A stretch of DNA of 64,000 nucleotides from Ephemerocybe angulata. Taxonomy: Eukaryota; Basidiomycota; Agaricomycetes; Agaricales; Psathyrellaceae. Position 1 is the first letter of the stretch, and every line of letters begins with the position of its first letter. The notes beneath the pieces were generated by a model that made no database searches, was not told where the DNA came from, and saw only the letters and a program-made list of their open reading frames with translations. Below, piece after piece: positions 24,302 through 35,962 of the stretch. The stretch spans positions 2,418,001-2,482,000 of the forward strand of contig JAACJK010000001.1 in the NCBI GenBank assembly GCA_013368325.1, read 5' to 3'. The position numbers and the translations under genes are program-made.

Positions 24302-27300
24302 ATGGCATTATCTACCAACACCTCCGATGAAAAATCCGAGCGAAACTCAGTCAAACTCTCTGCAAATCTCTCACGATTGAGCGACTCAGGACGCTCCGAT
24401 GCAATTACATGCAGTCGGAGTCCTTCCCCTGCAGATACTCCAGAATCTGAAGGTGAAGATGACTTGTTCATCTCGAGGTACCTTGAAGGTGGAAGTCATC
24501 CCTATATCTCGCATAATTCACATAACCATAATCCCTAATTTTCTAGGTATCACACTTCACTTCACATCGAGCCAACCAGCCCCATGCGATCTGGGTAACA
24601 CTATTCGTATGACCCTAAGGACCCTCCGAGGCACGGAGATTATGGAAGAGGTGCTGCTAGAACGAGTCTCTGCTACTGCATGGCGTTGCCCACTTTTTGT
24701 CCTCCTGTAAGCTCATTCTCTGTGTTTAACTCTCCCAGATGATATTGCAGAATGGTTCGCCCTGAAGAATGTACCACAGGCCCCATAATGGCTCCCGTTC
24801 TGGTGTTGCAATCTCCATATCATCTGGTAGTCCAGAAGTTGAGCTAGGTCACATCGCGATCACGTCCGAGCAATTGGACAAGTGGAAAACAACCGCCGGT
24901 AGGTCATGCATCATGCCTCAAGTACTCTTGAGTTTCCCTCCGGCTGATTTGCCTCTACAGTCTTCTCTCGGGATGTGCCAAGGACCTCCAATATCCCTGG
25001 TTTTGTGGTCTCGTGGCGAATCTGCATCGTCAGTGTGCGCGAACCAGAATCTGATCCTGTCATCTTCAGCGAATGCGCCCAGGATGACTACGATAACTTC
25101 GGGCTGACAGGGAACGTCAAGGACATCGACGGTGCCATCTGGAACTGGAGAAAGGCCATCGAAATTAGTCATGAAGATCATACAGATTTTGCTGCATGGC
25201 ATAACAGCCTGGGGATGGCTTTAATTAGACGCTTTGAGCGTAAGGGAAAGTACTCGGACATAGAGGATGCAATCCTAGCTCTCCAAAAGTCGGTGAGCCT
25301 AGTAACCCACGAGAACGAGACGCCTCCTTCCCATTTCAACAACTTGGGATGCGCTATGCTCCTCCGCTTTGGTCGCACCGGAGATCTTGCAGACATCAAG
25401 GAATCGATCGCTTTCCAAAAGAAGGCCATCGACATGGTTGAGGACTCGGGTGGGACGGGTTTCCCAACATGGCACAGTAACCTTGGTAGCGCGTATCGCA
25501 ACCTCTTTCTGGTTGCAGGAGACGCTGCTTCTCTCGATCTATCTATAGCCCATCACCAGCGCGCTCAGAGTCTTGTTTCCGAAGGCGACGGCTCAGAAGC
25601 TCTTTCAAATATTGTGCACAACCTTGGAGCAGCTTTGCAACTTCGGTTTGCCTCCTTCGGTAACCCTGAAGACATCCACGCCGCGATTGCCGCCCAACGC
25701 AAAGCCGTGGCGCTAACTGCTGAGGGCAACCCCCAACTCCCGAAAGTTTTGAATAATCTCGGGCTGTCACTGCGTCATAACTTTGAGCACCACGGTGATC
25801 TAACCAATATCGACGAGTCCATCTCTGTTCACAAGACTGCCCTCGAGCTTACACCAGAAGGACACGCCAGCCTCCCTTCCTTTCACAATAATCTAGGTAT
25901 AGCGTTAGGTGTGCGCTTTGACCATACCAGGGACCTGGTGGACATCCAGGAAGCTATCTCAAATCTCCAGAAAGCAGTCAGCCTGGCCCCAGAAGGGCAC
26001 GCAAGCCTACCCTCCTGGCTTGCTAATCTGGGCCAGGCCTTTCTCCGACGGTCAGATCTTACACTTAGCGGCGGGGATGCTCGAGAGGCCGTTCTCGTCC
26101 AGGAGAAAGCTCTTACGCTAATACCAGAAGGCCATACCCACACGACATCCCACCTCAGCAATCAGCTCGCCATTTCCTATCTCCGGTCTCTCCAGTTGAA
26201 TGAAGGCTCCGACGAGCTTCAAGGGATTGAGAAAGTCATATCCATCCTTCGTAATCTGGTTGAATCAGCCTCTCCAGGGCACGCAGAGCTTCCTCTGTGG
26301 ACTAATAACCTTGGGACGGCCTTCGAACATCGTTACAGGCATACGGAGGACCCCGACGACCTGGATGAAGCGATAGCTACGCTGCGGAAGGCTTTGGAAC
26401 TTCTCCCGTCAGAGAAGAACTCGCGTGTTCCTGGATGGACAGTCAACCTCGCTGATTACATTAAAACCCGATTCCATGACACACGGTCTTTCGAGGATAT
26501 CCAGGAAGTGATTGCCTTATATCAAAGAGCAGTTTCACTCCTTCCAGATGGTCACCAGGCTTTCAGTTTCTACCAGCGAAAGCTAGCAGACTCCCTTGTC
26601 ATGCGCTACGCCGATGAAAGTGAAGACGACATTGAACACGAGGGCTGGGTAGCGGACTTGAAAGCAGCAATCGAGATCTACCGCACTGCAGCACAGAATC
26701 CCTCCTGCCCGCCCACCAACCGGCTAGTCGCTGCTCGGAAATGGGCCAACTGGTCCCATTTCTTCGATCCCGCCTCCTCACTCCCTGCGTACGCCAAGTT
26801 AATCGAGCTCCTCTCCTCCCTCGTCGGGCTAGAGAACACCATGCAAAAGCGCCACGAAACTCTTGCACAGTACTCCAGCCTCACACTCAAAGCAGCAGCG
26901 ACAGCTTTTGAAGTCGAACAGCCCCTAAAAGCCCTCGAATGGCTGGAACAAGGACGTTGTCTCGTCTGGAATCAGCTCAACAATCTCCGTACTCCCCTCG
27001 ACAACTTACGGGCCCACGACGCAGCTCTCGCCGACCGCCTCCTACATCTTTCCAAATCCCTTGAGGTCTCCGGTACCCGCGACGACTGGGGAAGCCTGGA
27101 CAGCGAATCGACGTTCGAAGACAAAATCTCAATCGAGACCGAAGCCACCACGCACCTTAAGTCGGCAAAAGAGTATGAAGACATGCTCTCTGTTATCAGA
27201 GCAATACCAAACTTCGAGCATTTTCTGCGCCCCCCACCTGCTTCGTCCCTTCTTGACTGGCTTCCCGAGTCTGGATACATTGTTGTTGTCAACGTCCACG

Positions 27301-28506
27301 GGATGCGGTGTGATGCACTCACGCTGAAAGCGGGCGAGGATGAACCAATTCATATACCACTTCCAGAATTCAACTACTCCAAGGCGAAGGAGCACCGGGA
27401 TAAAATGAATCAACAATTGGCTTCTGAGGGGTTGAGAATGCGAAGCGGAGAACGTTCGGCTCGACCGGTGGAAAGGACCTCGCGACGTGCCGGGCTTCAC
27501 GCCATACTGGCTGAGTTGTGGATAGACATCGTCGAACCTATTGTAGACGAATTAGAATTAGAGGTCTGTATCTTCCTTTTTATCACCTTCAGTTATCTGG
27601 ATACGATCTAACATCATTTTCTGCACGCACTTTGTTTTCCAGCGTACCGAAGGCACACCCACGGAACGAATCTGGTGGTGTGCCACCGGTCCCCTCAGCT
27701 CCCTACCCCTCCATGCAGCTGGGATATACAAAGGCAACGCATCCACGCGAGTTGACATCTCCCAATACGCGGTTTCCTCATACATCCCGACTGTTGGATC
27801 CCTCACAGACCGCGTCAAACGGCAAGCTGCATTCTCCATCACCAAGCCCACCTCCATGCAAGAATCCGGAATACTTCTCGTCAGCCAGCCAAACGCCCCC
27901 GGCATGGCACCCATACCAGGCACGACCCGCGAGATCCACGCCATTTCAACCCTTATATCGTCACACAACATCAACCACCTCGCACTCGAGGATGAAGCCG
28001 CCACCACGCAATCGGTGGTATCCCACCTCCCCCTCCTCTCCCATGTCCACCTCGCATGCCACGCCTCCCAAAACGCGTCACAACCACTTTCAAGTGGCTT
28101 CTACCTCTCCGACGGACGCCTCGAGCTTTCTCGCATCATCAAAAGCAACCTCACCGCATTTGGAGCCAATTTAGCGTTCCTCTCTGCGTGCCAAACGAGT
28201 GCCGGGGACCAGAAACTGTCCGAAGAGGCGGTGCATCTGGCGGCAGGGATGCTGGCGGCTGGGTATATGGGCGTGGTTGCGACGATGTGGAGTATCCAGG
28301 ACGAGCACGCACCGGGTTTCGCGACTGACTTCTACGGGGAATTGGTCAGGTTGACGGCCGAAGTTCAGAGCGAGAATAACATCCGTATGGACGGCGGGTA
28401 TGCTGCTCTCTCTCTACATCATGCACAGAAGCGCTTGCGTGAGAAGCTGGGGGATTCGGAGCGGGCATTGTGGACTTGGATTCCCTATGTCCATTTTGGT
28501 CTTTAA
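24302..28506 (+). CDS. TPR-CHAT protein (caspase-like protease domain)
   Basis: Exons 24302-24488, 24547-24706, 24768-24898, 24961-27563 and 27643-28506 give 1314 residues. The first 200 residues hold a Ser-rich tail and a beta-rich segment (GITLHFTSSQPAPCDLGNT) that may be C2-like. Then come about ten TPR-type units of 45-50 residues with the motif LNNLG...RF...GDL.DI..AI...KAV.L.PEGH. The C-terminal CHAT domain (about residues 1040-1310) carries the predicted catalytic histidine in VHLACHASQN and cysteine in LAFLSACQTSAGD, plus WSIQDEHAPGFATDFY. CHAT domains belong to the caspase/separase clan. Both catalytic residues are present, so protease activity is plausible; target and trigger are unknown. 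Agaricomycetes often carry many such genes. The start is the first in-frame ATG of exon 1. Confidence 0.85.
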
Positions 28507-28656
28507 AATGGGCTGGAGACTGCAAAGAAGGGATATCAATACTCAGTGTGGATAGGTTACGGGGGATGTGATAGCTAAGCGTGAAGCAAGTCCGCAAAAA
28601 CGAAAAATACAAACAACAAGCAAATTAAGTAATATATTACAACTCAATCACTGAAC

Positions 28657-30385
28657 CTAGAGAACGGAAGCAGGGTCAGCTTTGTATCGAGGTGTATATG
28701 TGGCAGATACGAACCGATCAGGGAAGAGTGCGGGAGCAACCAAGCTCCAAATGTAAAGAACCATGCAGACCCAGCTGGATACGATGCGCATCCACATAGC
28801 GACTTCTGAGCGGCCGATATAGACGCTGTCGTCCTCGCCTGGGTGCGATACCTTCTGCACTACGTTCCTAAACAACTGTTAACTTCCCATCTCGTGTGCA
28901 AAAGCCAAAGCAAAACAACTTACCAGTCGGTCAAAAGCATGGCAACATACATTGAAGCAATAGCGAAAATAATGTGGAACCACGAATACTAGATGTAAGG
29001 TGAGTACCGTGGTCTGTATGACGGAAAAGAAACACATACGTTGTAGCGCAATCCAGTCTTCTCATCATCTCTCTCCTCGCCCAGAACCTCCTCTTCATCA
29101 TCGTCGTCATCCTCCTGCAGGGCAGAAGCCGGGATGGCCCCTGCTTCAACAGCAGCAAGTAATGCCTGGTACCTCGGGGATTCTGTCCTCCCAGGTTGCG
29201 TGCTGACAAAATTCATCTCCGCGTGCGAATCCTCAGATCCTGTCAATTGAATCTTGCCGCTCTTCTTGCCTTTGCCCACGAGTGCTCTACTCTGAGTCGC
29301 TGCCCTGGTCGTCGAATACGCAATGGCCAGGAAAGTGAAAACACCTCCAAGAATCAAAACCGCCTTTTGTGTCTTCTTTCCGTCCCGCAGGGGGTTGCAC
29401 TTGGCCGTCTCGTGGGTGTGGTTGCTTACGGCCGAGACGACGAGGTAGGTGCAGTATGCTGCAACCATGGAGGACTGGGCTAGCCCAGAGCGCGGGTTGT
29501 ACTCCTGGATGGTGGGGTGGACGCACATGATGGTGATGACTAGACATAACGCGAGGTTGAACGATATGAAGAAGCGATTCAGGCTGCATCCGGATCCTGC
29601 GAAGAACCCGTAGAGGAGACCGGTCAATGTGATCGTAAACGCGTACATCGAAGCTGTGGACCCTATGAGAATCCACTGCCACAAATTGGACGAGGAGTTC
29701 TCCCAGTTCTCGAGGCATGTTTCGGACCAGGAGTGGGCAAAGTCGACGAGGAGAACCAGACCGAGGAGGATGAAGATTGTTGCGCCGAAAAGGGCGACCC
29801 AGTTACCCCAGAAGACGAAGAAACCGTTGGGAATGAAGAATGAGACAGTAATAAGAACCAGCCAGAGGAGTGTCTTGGGACCCCACCAGCCGTTCTGGAT
29901 AGCAGCTCGTTTCTCCTTGGTTGTCTTGACACCGATGAGGAATGCGCTGAGGATGAGGTGGAAAAGGGAGAGTGCGAAGCAGATGCGATGGACCGCCATG
30001 ACGCCGTAGCATTTCCCTTCCGCACAATCCATCTTGATGTAGTCCATGCTCCATTTCTTGATCAACTGGGATATGGCGTCCGTCTTCATGACCCAGGCAA
30101 GTATCGAGTTCAACAGGAAGATGATCTATAAGAGAGCTCGTCAGTCGTTGTTCGGGCTTTGGCAGTGTATACTCACAGCGAAGCCAACGCGAGTAGCAAT
30201 AGAAGAATTGCAATTACATGACTTGAAGAACATCGAAGCTGCGGTTTCCATTAGCTTCCCCACATCTCCTATACAGAGTTCAACTCACCCGCTGTCGACG
30301 TAAAGCAGAAGGCGACTCCAGCAAGGCAGGACGTCGCTATAGTCGTCAGTCCGCCTGCTATAGGCAGGGACATTAGGATACCCAT
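28657..30385 (-). CDS. TMS1: Serine incorporator (SERINC/TMS1) membrane protein
   Basis: Five exons (30289-30385, 30177-30238, 29040-30125, 28924-28988, 28657-28867) encode 506 residues with about ten transmembrane helices. Family marks: MGILMSLPIAGGLTTIATSC at the N-terminus, then MFFKSCNCNSSIATRVGFA, HRICFALSLFHLILSAFLIG, IQNGWWGPKTLLWLVLI, FIPNGFFVFWGNW, and a C-terminal WFHIIFAIASMYVAMLLTDW. An acidic loop (EDDDDDEEEVLGEE) precedes the last helices, as in other fungal members. SERINC proteins sit in ER/Golgi/plasma membranes and have been linked to serine incorporation and lipid scrambling. The gene converges with the TPR-CHAT gene (150 bp gap) and diverges from RMI1. Confidence 0.94.
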
Positions 30386-30591
30386 GGTGGCGATATGATA
30401 GTTGAGGACAATGCGGGCGCAGTCCCTGACCTCATCCTCCGTCCCGAGCTTCGTGGCTGTGTCCGTGATTCCCACGTGTGCTAATCTTATCAGATATGGC
30501 ACATGTTGAACCAGGCGCGTCGCGTCTCAAGGTTGAACATGAACCATTACTTCTGCCCCTCCTCGAACCCCAAGACAACCCTGAAGCCGTA
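30386..30591. promoter_or_regulatory. Divergent promoter region, SERINC and RMI1
   Basis: About 206 bases separate the two chosen start codons. If RMI1 used the earlier ATG at 30496 the gap would be 110 bases. Confidence 0.55.
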
Positions 30592-32707
30592 ATGGACCCC
30601 GTTTCTGTCCCAGCAGAAGTCGTGCAATGGGTGAATAGGAACTTTCCCAAACCTCGTGTTGACCATGTACGGTGACAGACTTCCAAGGATGACAGGAAAC
30701 ACGCTGTACTAATCGCGTCGGTTTTCGATAGGATTGGCTTCAAGGCTGCTACGAATGGGCGATTACACTGGATGGAGTGCGACCCAACTCTCAAGAATTA
30801 TTCGACACCATACGAACACAGCTCCTCAAATCGAGCCTTTCCGAGTCCCTAGATCCAACAGATGGTCTGCCCCAAGATATCGGGCATTTCAATACCAAAG
30901 TAACATTGTCTGGCGTCCCAACTCTCGTGGAAATTATCTCTCTCTCGGAAGTTGGCTCAAGTGCTTTCCAGCTGGATCAGGTCCGTAAGGGCAGAGAAGA
31001 ACGAATACGAGCAGGCGGCTTTGACGAGAACGGTGAAGGCGACGAGGAAGCTGATTTGGAGGTTGAAGGGGAAGGACCGCTTCCCAAGTACCCCAGGTCT
31101 ATGCTGTCCTTTGTGCTCTCAGATGGGACCACCCAATTCCAAGCGATGGAGTATAAACCTTTGCCTCAACTTAGTCTGGTCCAAACACCTCTTGGGTTCA
31201 AGCTGCAGCTAAAAGCGGTCAGATTTATATGTGGAGTCGCTAATCTTGAGCCCGACAATGTGATACTCCTTGGAGGGGATTCAGAACTCAACCAGCACAA
31301 AGACTACCACCTCCGTCAAAATCTGCGAGAACGCATGGGGTACGCATCACGATCCATTGTCCCGCTATGGGGTAACTAACACACCGTACCTGTAGACTTC
31401 CGAACGAGCCCATGCCAGAATTTGAGGATGGAGAGGGAGAGAACGATGAGAATGGTGGTGCTGGAGCTCCCGGTCCACCACCCCCACTACCCCAAGCTCC
31501 AATGAATATCCGTTCTCCTCTAAGAGAGATATCCCCGCCTCCCGCAGCACCTCAAGGTCACCCCGAAGACGTAGACATGGAACCTCGCCGCCGGCGCGTG
31601 CCAAGCACGTCCAGTACCCTACTTCCCGATGTCTCTCGCAGCCGCGTGTCATCCACTACTTCCGCCTACTTTCCTCCCACAAATCCATCCGCACCAACAA
31701 CATCCAACTTGGCAATGGCCCTATCCCCCACCCTTCGTGCGGGAGCACCTACTTTGAATCGCTACTCATCCCCGGTCGTCTCAGAACCAGATTTTGATTG
31801 GGATACGTTAAATGAGATTGAGGCCAATGCAATAGCGCCCAAAAGGCCGTCAGGGACAGCCGGAGGACTATCGACCGCGTCGACTTCTCGAACACTGCAG
31901 CCGACATCTGCGGCGGGACCGAGCACTCAGAAGTTCCCGTCCTCCTCCTCCCGAACTGCGTACAACGACGAGAACGAACCAGAAGATTTGACACTCGTCG
32001 ATGTAACGCGCAACCCTTCCGCCTTCCCTCGCATCCTCTCATCCGCACCCGAACTCGGCGATACAAAGCTCCATCTTGCACCTGGCTTCGAGGAAACCTT
32101 CTCCGGACCTCCTCAGCGCCACTCTCAATCACGCCCTTCACCTTTTGGTAGCACGTCCCAGGCTAAAGGCAAATCGCGAACTATCGATTCAGATGACATG
32201 TTTGACGACGATGCGTTGGGCTTCGACTTTGGTAGCGACGACTTGCGCCAGATCGAGGCTGCCGAACAGCAAGCCATAAGCAAGCTCCAGGAAGGTCGAG
32301 CCAACACCCCCATTGCCCCGGCAAGGACGGCGGCGACGCGGTCCTCCTCCGCAACGCTTGCATCCTCGTCTGGGAGTGCCAGCCAGCGCCAACGCAGCGC
32401 ACGAGTGCCCAAGCCGAGCCAAGCGCCTCTTTCGAATGCAGACGTGATTGACATTGAATCATCTGATGACTCCATGAAAGAAGAAGACGACGGGATGCAG
32501 GTTGATAAGGAGAACATGCCTGTCGAGCGCAGACGCGTTCGGCCCAGGACCGTAGCTGATAGTAATACCGCAGGTGGGGGGCCTCCGCCGAGCAGTCAGA
32601 GGGTGAGACCGAGAACATTAGCGGGGAGCCAGCGAATGGGCAGTCAGGGCGTGAGGAGGCCTATTGCTCGTGGCGATGTAGTAGAGATATCTTCCGACTC
32701 TGACTGA
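30592..32707 (+). CDS. RMI1: RecQ-mediated genome instability protein 1 (Rmi1)
   Basis: OB-fold partner of the Sgs1/BLM-Top3 complex that dissolves double Holliday junctions. Exons 30592-30666, 30732-31339 and 31396-32707 give 664 residues. The start at MDPVSVPAEVVQWVNRNFP matches family N-termini, followed by KPRVDHDWLQGCYEWAI (DUF1767), then the OB fold: MLSFVLSDGTTQFQAMEYK, LSLVQTPLGFKLQLKAVRF and NVILLGGDSELNQH. The C-terminal 400 residues are disordered, Ser/Pro-rich and acidic, ending VVEISSDSD. The stretch VIDIESSDDSMKEEDDGMQV is a SUMO-interaction-like acidic patch (inference). In-frame ATGs at 30478 and 30496 exist, but the later start fits the family better. Confidence 0.9.
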
Positions 32708-33319
32708 GGATGTATTGGATGGTGATGTCTAGCAGGTGTCTTGGGCGAGGGCTTCATATGTCTACTCAGAGCTGAATCCTCGTTTGTATATCATAAACCT
32801 TTGGTGCAATGCTGATATGTACAAATCCAAAGCATTTGTTATTGGCTTTGCACTGCTCATGCCCCCTCCAAGAAGGATCGGAGATAGGAGACATTCAATA
32901 CGGGTCTCGAGAGGCGTCGCTCGGCGGTGAAGACCAAGCTTATCGATACTGGGCAGTGCGTTTTAGCACATGCCACGTATCGCCACAAGCTTGCCCGAGA
33001 ACTTGGTGAATAGAAACAGACCATTTCAGTACGCTCCACAGTCGAGATGATTCGGCATATTCCACGACCTAGACGCAGTTGTCAGCAGAGATAGACAGAT
33101 ACAAGGTGCACTTAACCTGGATTATCGGCAAAGAGGCACTGGCTTTCATGTCGGCGACATCTATATCTATCGTTGGACATCACAAAGGAAGCTGGGTTCA
33201 TGGTATACAGGAATTTGGATTGTGCAACAAAGAGGATAAGCACCACAAAAGAAATTGAAGAAGGAAACGGCAAACGACGTGTGGGGGGTATTCTGCCAAA
33301 ACAGCATCAAGCGTGCTGC
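32708..33319. other. Convergent intergenic region, nothing recognised
   Basis: This is 3' flanking sequence of RMI1 and of the J-protein gene. No supported reading frame. Confidence 0.6.
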
Positions 33320-34309
33320 TCAACCAAGGATGGCGACCTTGGGCTTCTTCTTCTTCTTTGAAGTACTGGCGAAATTCCGCCACGAGTCTACTCGGTGGTC
33401 TCGATTGGCTGTAAAAGAAAGGGGAAGAAGACGTACAGATAAGAAAACGCTGAGAGATGTCAGAATCGAAGTACGTACCTTCCCAAGCCTGCTCCTCTTC
33501 TGCCTTCCGTTTCCTGCTGGTCACCTCCTCTTCCTTCTTCCTCGCCTCCAACCCTTCGTTCACCATATTCATCTTAAGCGCCCTACGTAGCGTAAGTAAC
33601 TTTACTTCGAATGACCGGATGACCAACTTACTTTCGTCTCCGCACCTCTTCCTCAATCAACAAATCCTTACTCTTCGCCCGGAGACGCACTTTGAACGGC
33701 GGCACCAAACCCTGGAGTTTCGGATCGTTCGGAGCAATCGTCAAAGGCAGTTCCATAGACTTGAGGAGCAGGTTTCGGGCCTGCTTGATGACGGCATCAA
33801 GCTCCTCTCGTTGCGCTTTATCGCTAACCTCGGTCTCTGCCTGCATCGCAAGCTCTGGTCAGCCACGAGTGGTGCCATGTTCTAGGGACAGTATATGCGT
33901 ACCTTCTTTAAAAGATCGAAGGCCTCTGGCGCGCGAGCGTGAGGGCATTTATCGGGGTGGATGACTGCGTCGAATGCTGAGGTCAGTACAAGGCGATGTA
34001 AAATGGCATCATCAAACGCACAAAGCGATAGCTGCCTATACTTCTTCTTAATCTCCTCCGGTGTAGCAGTCTCATCTACATCTAAGATGTCGTATGGGCT
34101 AAAGCTGCGTTAGATGGTCGGTTCGAAACGATTGCAAGGAGGCAAACGCACTTCAACTTGAAGGCCTTCAATATCCTTTCCACTTCCACTTCTCTCTGGA
34201 ACGCCGACGCCTCCCTGCTCAAGAGCTTCTCTATCTCAAGTTCGTCGATGTTTGCATTGGTAGATGGCTTCGCTGTTGAGCTTGACGCCGTCGGTTGTGG
34301 TGCAGACAT
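33320..34309 (-). CDS. DNAJC8/Spf31-like J-domain protein
   Basis: Six exons (34152-34309, 34022-34098, 33903-33964, 33632-33840, 33479-33582, 33320-33408) encode 232 residues. The J domain reads KLNPYDILDVDETATPEEIK, KKYRQLSLFIHPDKCPHARA, with the HPD motif intact and split by an intron just before it. A Lys/Glu-rich helix (EARKKEEEVTSRKRKAEEEQ) follows, and the C-terminus NRDHRVDSWRNFASTSKKKK is the conserved end of DNAJC8/Spf31, a spliceosome-associated J protein. Splicing role is by family. Its start diverges from the F-box-like gene 275 bases away. Confidence 0.92.
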
Positions 34310-34584
34310 GGGGTTGCACAGGTGTAGTCGTGGTGCAGAGTCAAGGGGTCGTCCAATGATTCACAGCCCGAGTCGGCCTCCTTACAGCACGTGAAGCTGC
34401 AGTCTGATTGCCGCCGAGATGAACGGCCGGTGGCGGGCCGCCCATAAATATGTGGCGGACAGGGGCGTGCAGTGGGCATCTTTGTTTCGAACTATCAACC
34501 AGGTTCCATCCGCTGCCAAGTATCTTATCGTTCCTGATCGTACCCCTCGACGCTTCACAGTAACCTTACCCCATATCGATAACA
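34310..34584. promoter_or_regulatory. Divergent promoter region, J protein and F-box-like gene
   Basis: The region between divergent ATGs. No clear TATA box; contains GC-rich patches such as GAACGGCCGGTGGCGGGCC. Confidence 0.5.
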
Positions 34585-35729
34585 ATGGCCCAAGTCGATG
34601 CTCAACCAGCGCTCATCGACGACCTCTTTAATTGCCCACCCGCCTACAACGCGATCCTCGCGTGTCTCTCCCCCGCCGACATAATCCGAGCAGGAAAAAC
34701 ATGTAGGCTCCTCAGAGACGCTGTGGAGAGCTTCAATAGTCTCGCGTACAACATCAACAGGCATCTCGAACACTTCCTAGCCGACCCCATCGCCTTCCGC
34801 CGCCTCCAGGCAAAAGGCGATTTCCTTATTTCCGGCTCCAACGCCCTGCAGTTCCTGGACAGGACATTCTACCTTGGGTCCGATCTTGACATCTTTGCCT
34901 ATCCGGACACTGTGAAAGAGATTGGGCAGCATTTAATCGACAAGGAGGGGTATGTTTTCGAGCCTGGTGAAAAGCAGGCGAAATCCTTCGAGGATGTGAA
35001 GGTCAAGAAGCAGGATCTCAGCTCCCTGGGACGCTCCCATTCGCAGGCGGAGTTTGTGTACAACAGCGGGATGTCAGATCTCCTACGCTTCAAGCATCCT
35101 AGAAGGGACCTTGAGATCCAGCTCATTGGCTGCCGGAGGACGCCATTGGACTGCGTGCTCTACTTCCACTCTAGTAAGTGCTCCATGAGAGGCACAGTTA
35201 CAGGTGGACTGACGCTCTCGTAGCTTGCGTGATGAATATCATCACTCACGACGCAGCATATGCGCTATACCCCAAGGCAACGTTCGATAAACGCATATCC
35301 TTGCAGTTTGGCTATGACTCCCACGAACGGACGAAGAAGGCATTCGACAAGTATAGTGAGCGAGGGTGGTCCTTCTTTACCGACTTGACTGCCGAAGGAG
35401 TCCGCTCAATCGAATCATCCATCGCCACGGATATTACGCGATATCTTGACGACAAGTTCACCTGGAGACTCCCGCTAGATACTGGGGGTCTTGACCTGGA
35501 CGAAGACTCGAAGTCGAAAACCATTGCATTCCAATGCAACTCGTGGAGACTGAACCGTGATTTCAATGGTTTCTCGACACAGATGACATTGGGAATCGCC
35601 TACCAGGTCTTCCCCTCGAGGTCGTTGGAGCAGACCTACCTTGTTGCGGAGAAGGAGTTTGGCGATGCGATTGACCAACTGATTGATTACTTGGAAGTGT
35701 ACAACCCCTCCAGGAGGACGAGGAAGTGA
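34585..35729 (+). CDS. F-box-like protein with nucleotidyltransferase-like motif
   Basis: Exons 34585-35173 and 35224-35729 encode 364 residues. The N-terminal 50 residues (NAILACLSPADIIRAGKTCR) fit an F-box-type fold. Next is FLISGSNALQFLDRTFYLGS followed by DLDIFA: a Gly-Ser strand-turn and an SDLD acidic pair like those of nucleotidyltransferase-fold enzymes. The second exon (MNIITHDAAYALYPKATFDK) has no domain I know. Similar proteins form a common uncharacterised group in agaricomycetes. Enzymatic activity is not shown; no third catalytic acidic residue could be assigned with confidence. It converges on the 3' end of the LINE element. Confidence 0.7.
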
Positions 35730-35962
35730 GTCCATAACTTGGTTTTGTAGTAATAGATATCGAGCTCACGCTGTCGAAGGTATCTGGACTCGTACCTACC
35801 AGACCTCCGCGACGCCCATCATAAATACACCAAACGTGTCTACGAGGAGACCTGAAATGATCATACCACTGCCAGAACCATGACATTCACTTTAAACGAT
35901 ATTCAAACGATATTGCTGAATACTCGACCACCAATTTCTTCCACATCGCGGACATACCACAG

